Shown here piece after piece: positions 60,703 to 64,000 of a stretch of 64,000 nucleotides of DNA; the first letter of the stretch is position 1; every line of letters starts with the position of its first letter. Location: contig JAZRXH010000120.1 of NCBI GenBank assembly GCA_045600125.1, positions 1-64,000 on the forward strand, in the 5' to 3' direction. The notes beneath the pieces are model-generated. The model made no database searches. It had not been told where the DNA came from and saw only the letters and a list, made by a program, of their open reading frames with translations. Origin of the DNA: SIG622 sp045600125. GTDB taxonomy: Bacteria > Bacillota > Clostridia > Oscillospirales > CAG-382. A program made the translations under genes and the position numbers.

Positions 60703-61437
60703 TTGCTGACACAACTCCTTTCACCGAATCTTCCCGAAAGCCCCGTCAAGCGATGTATCGTTTCCTGCGACATAAGCAGGAAAACAGAAGCTGCACTGAA
60801 AAGCATGGGCATTGAATGCGTAAAGCTCTGTGGGCATAATAGTCTTCCTTCCGAGGTGCGCAACCATCCCGACATGAACGTGCTGCATATTGCAGAAGGG
60901 GAATGGTTAAAGTTGCCGAACATATGTACGAAAAGTGGGGAAGAGATAAAAGATTTCACGGCATCGCAGGGGGAAGAGCTGAAATACCCCGATGACGTAA
61001 AGCTCAACGCCGCCGTCGTCGGTCGCCGTCTTATAACCAATACAAAGACAGTTTCAAAGGACGTTCTCCGAAAAGCCAAAGAAGAGGGCCTCGGAATCAT
61101 TGACGTAAAGCAGGGATATACCAAGTGTAATATTCTTGTCGTCGATGAAAATTCCGTCATCACCGAGGACGAAGGCATCGAAAAGGCGGCAAGAGAAAAC
61201 GGGATGAACGTGCTTCTTTTGAAAACGCATGCGGTAAAGCTCGCAGGATTCGATTACGGCTTCATCGGCGGCGCCGGAGGAAAAGTCGCAAAGGATACAC
61301 TGGCGTTTTTCGGGGACATTACAAAGCATCCGGAGTTTTCCGAAATAAGGAAATTCCTTTCGGACAGAGGCGTGAAGGCTTTGTCACTGTCGGATGAGCC
61401 ATTAGCCGACTACGGAAGCCTTTTACCGCTGGAATAG
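60703..61437 (+). CDS. DUF6873-like protein (putative GME fold)
   Basis: 244 residues. I assign it tentatively to the DUF6873 group, whose predicted fold is that of guanidino-group-modifying enzymes, from repeated beta-beta-alpha-beta units (VKRCIVSCDISRKTEAALKS, NILVVDENSVITEDEGI, YGFIGGAGGKVA). The Cys/His catalytic pair of arginine deiminase-like enzymes is not evident at the usual places (GGAGG replaces the HC segment), so an enzymatic role is uncertain. TTG 60703 begins right after the radA stop, with GGGGAGTG nine bases upstream, so translation is likely coupled. Confidence 0.6.
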   Translation: MLTQLLSPNLPESPVKRCIVSCDISRKTEAALKSMGIECVKLCGHNSLPSEVRNHPDMNVLHIAEGEWLKLPNICTKSGEEIKDFTASQGEELKYPDDVKLNAAVVGRRLITNTKTVSKDVLRKAKEEGLGIIDVKQGYTKCNILVVDENSVITEDEGIEKAARENGMNVLLLKTHAVKLAGFDYGFIGGAGGKVAKDTLAFFGDITKHPEFSEIRKFLSDRGVKALSLSDEPLADYGSLLPLE

Positions 61438-61471
61438 TGTGAAGGGAAGCCTCTATTCGATAAGATATAAA

Positions 61472-61503
61472 CAATTATATAAAATCAAAATTTTATATAA
61501 TTG
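61472..61503 (+). repeat. Perfect 14-bp A/T-rich inverted repeat before the thioesterase gene
   Basis: Arm CAATTATATAAAAT (61472-61485), spacer CAAA, arm ATTTTATATAATTG (61490-61503), 34 bases before the start codon. It is too A/T-rich and lacks a T-tract for a normal terminator; operator is the better guess. Confidence 0.6.
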
Positions 61504-61536
61504 GGGAGAGTAAAGAATAACAAAGAAGGACCTGTT

Positions 61537-62277
61537 ATGTCGATCACCAAAAAAGTTGCCTTTTACAGCTATGACGCCACACCGGATGGAAACGTCGCGA
61601 TTCCCGCACTTCTGAAGGCTTTTCAGCAGCTTGCCCGTGAAGACTGTGATTCCTACGGCGTGACCTATCCGGATATGAGAAAGAATTCTCAGATTTTCGT
61701 ACTGATAAAAATCAAGCTACGATTCAATAAAGAAATCTCCATCTACGATGACGTGACTGTCGAATCGGTTCCCATCAAGATCTCAGGCGTCACTTTCTAT
61801 CGGGACTTTTTCGTAAGAAATTCCGATGGTGAGACGCTCTGTCTTTGCACGACGGCATGGGTGCTCATTGACTACGAGAAGCGGAGCATCCTTCGTCCTT
61901 CGGCTCTCATCGGCAGCATCGAGCATCACCCCGATCTTGCCTGCGGTCTTTCGTTTTCCCGCTCCTTCTCTTTCGACGATAACGATTCCCCTGCTTCGAG
62001 AACATATGTTCGTAACGTGTATTACTCGAACCTTGATGAGAATAATCATATGAATAACGCCGAGATATCCTCCTTTGCCGTGGATTCGGTGGCGGACAGG
62101 CTCATTGCGGGTTCTAAGATCACAAACTTTGAAATCCATTTTGATAAAGAAGTTCACCTGAACGACGTACTGAATATCCGATGCTTTGATTCCCCTTCGG
62201 CTTCTCACGTTTATGCCGAAAACGAAACTAATTCTTTCAAAGCGTTTGAAGCGTTTTTTGAATTCGTCGAGCCCTAA
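61537..62277 (+). CDS. Acyl-ACP thioesterase family protein
   Basis: 246 residues with two hot-dog folds, as in FatA/FatB-like bacterial thioesterases that release fatty acids from ACP. Residues YDATPDGNVAIPALLKAFQQ open the first fold, and DENNHMNNAEISSF is the second-fold signature with the catalytic-region Asn/His pattern. No signal peptide. ATG 61537 has AAGGA eight bases upstream. Possible metabolic partner of the ACP/acyl ligase pair at 39.3-41.3 kb, which is inference. Confidence 0.82.
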   Translation: MSITKKVAFYSYDATPDGNVAIPALLKAFQQLAREDCDSYGVTYPDMRKNSQIFVLIKIKLRFNKEISIYDDVTVESVPIKISGVTFYRDFFVRNSDGETLCLCTTAWVLIDYEKRSILRPSALIGSIEHHPDLACGLSFSRSFSFDDNDSPASRTYVRNVYYSNLDENNHMNNAEISSFAVDSVADRLIAGSKITNFEIHFDKEVHLNDVLNIRCFDSPSASHVYAENETNSFKAFEAFFEFVEP

Positions 62278-62337
62278 GCGATAAGCACCGTTTCTCAGTA
62301 TATAAAATTCTTTTATTGATTTGTGCTTTATTATTAC

Positions 62338-62366
62338 TTTACTTTTTCTTTTCTTTGTGCTATAAT
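62338..62366 (+). promoter_or_regulatory. Sigma-A-type promoter for the alcohol dehydrogenase gene
   Basis: TTTACT (62338-62343), 17 bases, TATAAT (62361-62366), 31 bases before the ATG. A short inverted repeat ATAAAA-TTC-TTTTAT lies upstream at 62302-62316. Confidence 0.62.
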
Positions 62367-62397
62367 AGATAAAAATATAGGAAATGCGGTGATTTTC

Positions 62398-63570
62398 ATG
62401 GTAAATTTTGATTATTGCGCTCCGACTCGGATGATTTTCGGAAAAGATACGCACAAGAACGTGGGTTCTGTTATCGCCGAGTACGGTTTTCATAAAATTC
62501 TTCTTGTTTACGGCGGAGGAAGCATAAAGAAAAACGGCTGTTATGATGACGTCGTCGCTTCTCTCAAGGCTTCGGACATTGAGTTTTACGAGCTTGGCGG
62601 CGTGCAGCCGAACCCGAAGGTCTCTCTTGTTCGCACCGGTGTTTCAATCTGTAAGGCGAACGGTATCGAACTGATCTTGGCTGTCGGCGGCGGCAGTGCC
62701 ATCGACACGGCGAAAGCCATTGCTTTTTCCGCTCTTACCGAGAACGATCCATGGGACTTTTTCGAAGGCATCGTAAAGCCCACCGTGCATCTTCCCGTAG
62801 CAACAATCCTCACTCTTTCGGCTTCCGGCAGTGAAATGAGCAATTCCTGCGTGATCTCCAACGAAGAGCTGAATCTTAAAAGAGGCTGCGGTACACAGCT
62901 CAACCGTCCGCTGTTTTCGATCCTCAATCCCGAGCTCACGTATTCCGTGAACAAATACCAGACAGCCTGCGGCATCGTGGACATCATGATGCACACGCTT
63001 GAGCGGTATCTTACCGAAGAGGGCTCTGCCTCCCCTACCGACGAGATTGCCGAAGCGATTCTCAGAAGCACGATGGCAAACGGTCTTATCTGCCTTGCAG
63101 AGCCTGATAACTACGAAGCCCGTGCCGCCATGATGTGGAACGGCTCGCTGTCTCATAACGGACTTACCGGACTCGGCAGAGACTACTTCATGATCTGTCA
63201 TCAGATCGAGCATGAAATTTCCGGCATGTATGACTTTGTGGCACACGGCGCAGGTCTTGCCGTTGTATTCCCGGCATGGTGCCGCTGGGCGTATAAGTTC
63301 AATCCCGCACGTTTTCTTCGCTTTGCGACAGGCGTCATGGGTGTAGAGAACGCCGGAAGCGACGAAGCCGCCATTCTTGCGGGGATCGACGCCATAAAGT
63401 CCTTCTTCCGTAAGATCGGTATGCCGACTTCGCTTTCCGAGCTCGGTATCACCGACGAGCACTTCCGTGAAATGGCGATAAAGTGCACCCGCTGCGGCAA
63501 GAGACGCCTTCCCGGCTACGTAGATTATTCGGCAGACGATCTTGTAGATATCCTCGAGCTTGCCAAATAA
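62398..63570 (+). CDS. Iron-containing alcohol dehydrogenase (butanol dehydrogenase-like)
   Basis: 390 residues. Group III NAD(P)-dependent alcohol dehydrogenase, reducing aldehydes to alcohols in fermentation. The GGGSAIDTAKAIA loop binds the cofactor. Iron ligands Asp and His are in CGIVDIMMHTLERY, His in ICHQIEHEISGMYD, and His in VAHGAGLAVVFP. Resembles BdhA/YqhD-type enzymes. I chose ATG 62398 because GGTGAT lies upstream and the start is then MVNFDYCAPTRMIFGK, typical of the family. Confidence 0.92.
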   Translation: MVNFDYCAPTRMIFGKDTHKNVGSVIAEYGFHKILLVYGGGSIKKNGCYDDVVASLKASDIEFYELGGVQPNPKVSLVRTGVSICKANGIELILAVGGGSAIDTAKAIAFSALTENDPWDFFEGIVKPTVHLPVATILTLSASGSEMSNSCVISNEELNLKRGCGTQLNRPLFSILNPELTYSVNKYQTACGIVDIMMHTLERYLTEEGSASPTDEIAEAILRSTMANGLICLAEPDNYEARAAMMWNGSLSHNGLTGLGRDYFMICHQIEHEISGMYDFVAHGAGLAVVFPAWCRWAYKFNPARFLRFATGVMGVENAGSDEAAILAGIDAIKSFFRKIGMPTSLSELGITDEHFREMAIKCTRCGKRRLPGYVDYSADDLVDILELAK

Positions 63571-63603
63571 ACCGAATCATCGGAAAATAAAGGAGATGCA
63601 GAT

Positions 63604-64000
63604 ATGTCAAAATATATTATCACGATTTCAAGACAGTACGGCAGCGGCGGACGTTTCATCGGAAAACTCCTTGCGGAAAAGCTGGGCGTTCCGCTTTATG
63701 ACAACGAGCTCATTACCCTTGCCGCCAAGAAGAGCGGCTATTCCGAGACCATCTTCGAGAACGCCGAGAAGACGGCTACCCACTCGCTTCTTTACTCTCT
63801 TTCCATGTTCGGCAGCACGGCAGGCGTGTACGGGCTTCCCCTTTCGGATAAGGTCTTTATCGTGCAGTCCGAGATCATCAAGAAGGTCGCCGCCGAAGGT
63901 CCCTGCGTGATCATCGGCCGCTGTGCGGATTACGTTCTGAAGGATGAAAAGAACGTGGTCGACGTGTTCATCCACTCGGACATCGAAAACAGAGTGGCAA
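63604..64000 (+). CDS. Cytidylate kinase-like family protein, 3' end outside the window
   Basis: 132 residues visible, then the window ends. The start ITISRQYGSGGRFIGKLLAE is the degenerate P-loop (GSGG rather than GxGKS/T) of the cytidylate kinase-like family (AAA_33/Cytidylate_kin2), followed by VPLYDNELITLAAKKSG and VIIGRCADYVLKDE, both family-like. Substrate is unknown; some relatives are fused to transporters or tRNA-type domains. AAAGGAG lies nine bases before the ATG. It begins 33 bases after the dehydrogenase stop and is probably co-transcribed. Confidence 0.85.
   Translation, partial: MSKYIITISRQYGSGGRFIGKLLAEKLGVPLYDNELITLAAKKSGYSETIFENAEKTATHSLLYSLSMFGSTAGVYGLPLSDKVFIVQSEIIKKVAAEGPCVIIGRCADYVLKDEKNVVDVFIHSDIENRVA

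Overview
The window reads as a continuous chromosomal stretch of a spore-forming, anaerobic Bacillota bacterium of the class Clostridia, probably a gut commensal. The main evidence is two sporulation sigma factors (sigG and a sigK that still encodes its pro-sequence), a CwlD-type cortex amidase gene, a forespore-type promoter in front of sigG, surface proteins with S-layer homology (SLH) domains, a dockerin-like repeat, several glycosidases, a PPi-type phosphofructokinase, formate-tetrahydrofolate ligase, and a THF riboswitch in front of an ECF transporter gene. I see no rRNA, tRNA, CRISPR array, insertion sequence or prophage. Genes are dense, lie on both strands and are mostly in short operons separated by clear intrinsic terminators. 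Many sigma-A promoters with 17-bp spacing can be read directly.

Layout. 1-4.8 kb: purL (5' end outside the window) and fhs, one-carbon and purine metabolism. 4.8-9.6 kb: ImmA/IrrE peptidase, PAP2 phosphatase, a small hydrolase and the pcrA helicase. 9.9-12.5 kb: Gfo/Idh/MocA oxidoreductase and MATE exporter. 12.6-18.8 kb: a minus-strand run rpe, ATP-grasp ligase, PPi-type pfk, leucine-rich lipoprotein, GH36 alpha-galactosidase. 18.9-19.7 kb: folT with its THF riboswitch and riboswitch-linked terminator. 19.9-21.8 kb: an isolated secreted-protein gene behind a long, highly structured leader RNA that ends in an attenuator. 21.9-25.8 kb: two tandem serine hydrolases and pyruvate kinase. 26-31.7 kb: GH4 alpha-galactosidase, sigG, LRR envelope protein, recG. 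31.8-37.3 kb: LTA-synthase-like sulfatase, DUF1643, GH31 glycosidase and a divergent LacI regulator. 37.4-41.8 kb: SLH protein, then VOC protein, acyl-adenylate ligase and acyl carrier protein. 41.9-48.3 kb: a sedolisin without propeptide, FkbM methyltransferase, a very acidic phosphodiester-glycosidase/SLH protein, a small membrane protein, sigK. 48.4-54.6 kb: a sugar locus (isomerase, unusual phosphomannose isomerase fusion, ROK protein, RpiR regulator) followed by a Nudix fusion. 54.7-64 kb: proC, DUF624 membrane protein, Xer-type recombinase, membrane protein, cwlD, radA, DUF6873-like protein, acyl-ACP thioesterase, Fe-alcohol dehydrogenase and a cytidylate-kinase-like gene cut by the window end.

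How it fits together. Alpha-galactosides and other oligosaccharides would be opened by the GH36, GH4 and GH31 enzymes and passed to glycolysis through PPi-dependent phosphofructokinase and pyruvate kinase. The Fe-alcohol dehydrogenase suggests a fermentative end. Folate uptake (FolT) and Fhs supply the one-carbon pool used in purine synthesis. The SLH, LRR and dockerin-like proteins decorate the envelope.

The most unusual object is the leader RNA at 19956-20170: a promoter, a three-way-junction-like fold closed by a 24-bp helix, and a terminator whose loop can instead pair with a sequence just 3' of that helix. I do not recognise it as a known riboswitch class. Other items worth a look are a shared A/T-rich inverted repeat in front of several genes near 57-62 kb, three uncommon domain fusions or reductions (phosphomannose isomerase with a decayed P-loop domain, Nudix with a pyrophosphatase-like domain, propeptide-less sedolisin), and a codon-use break inside purL.
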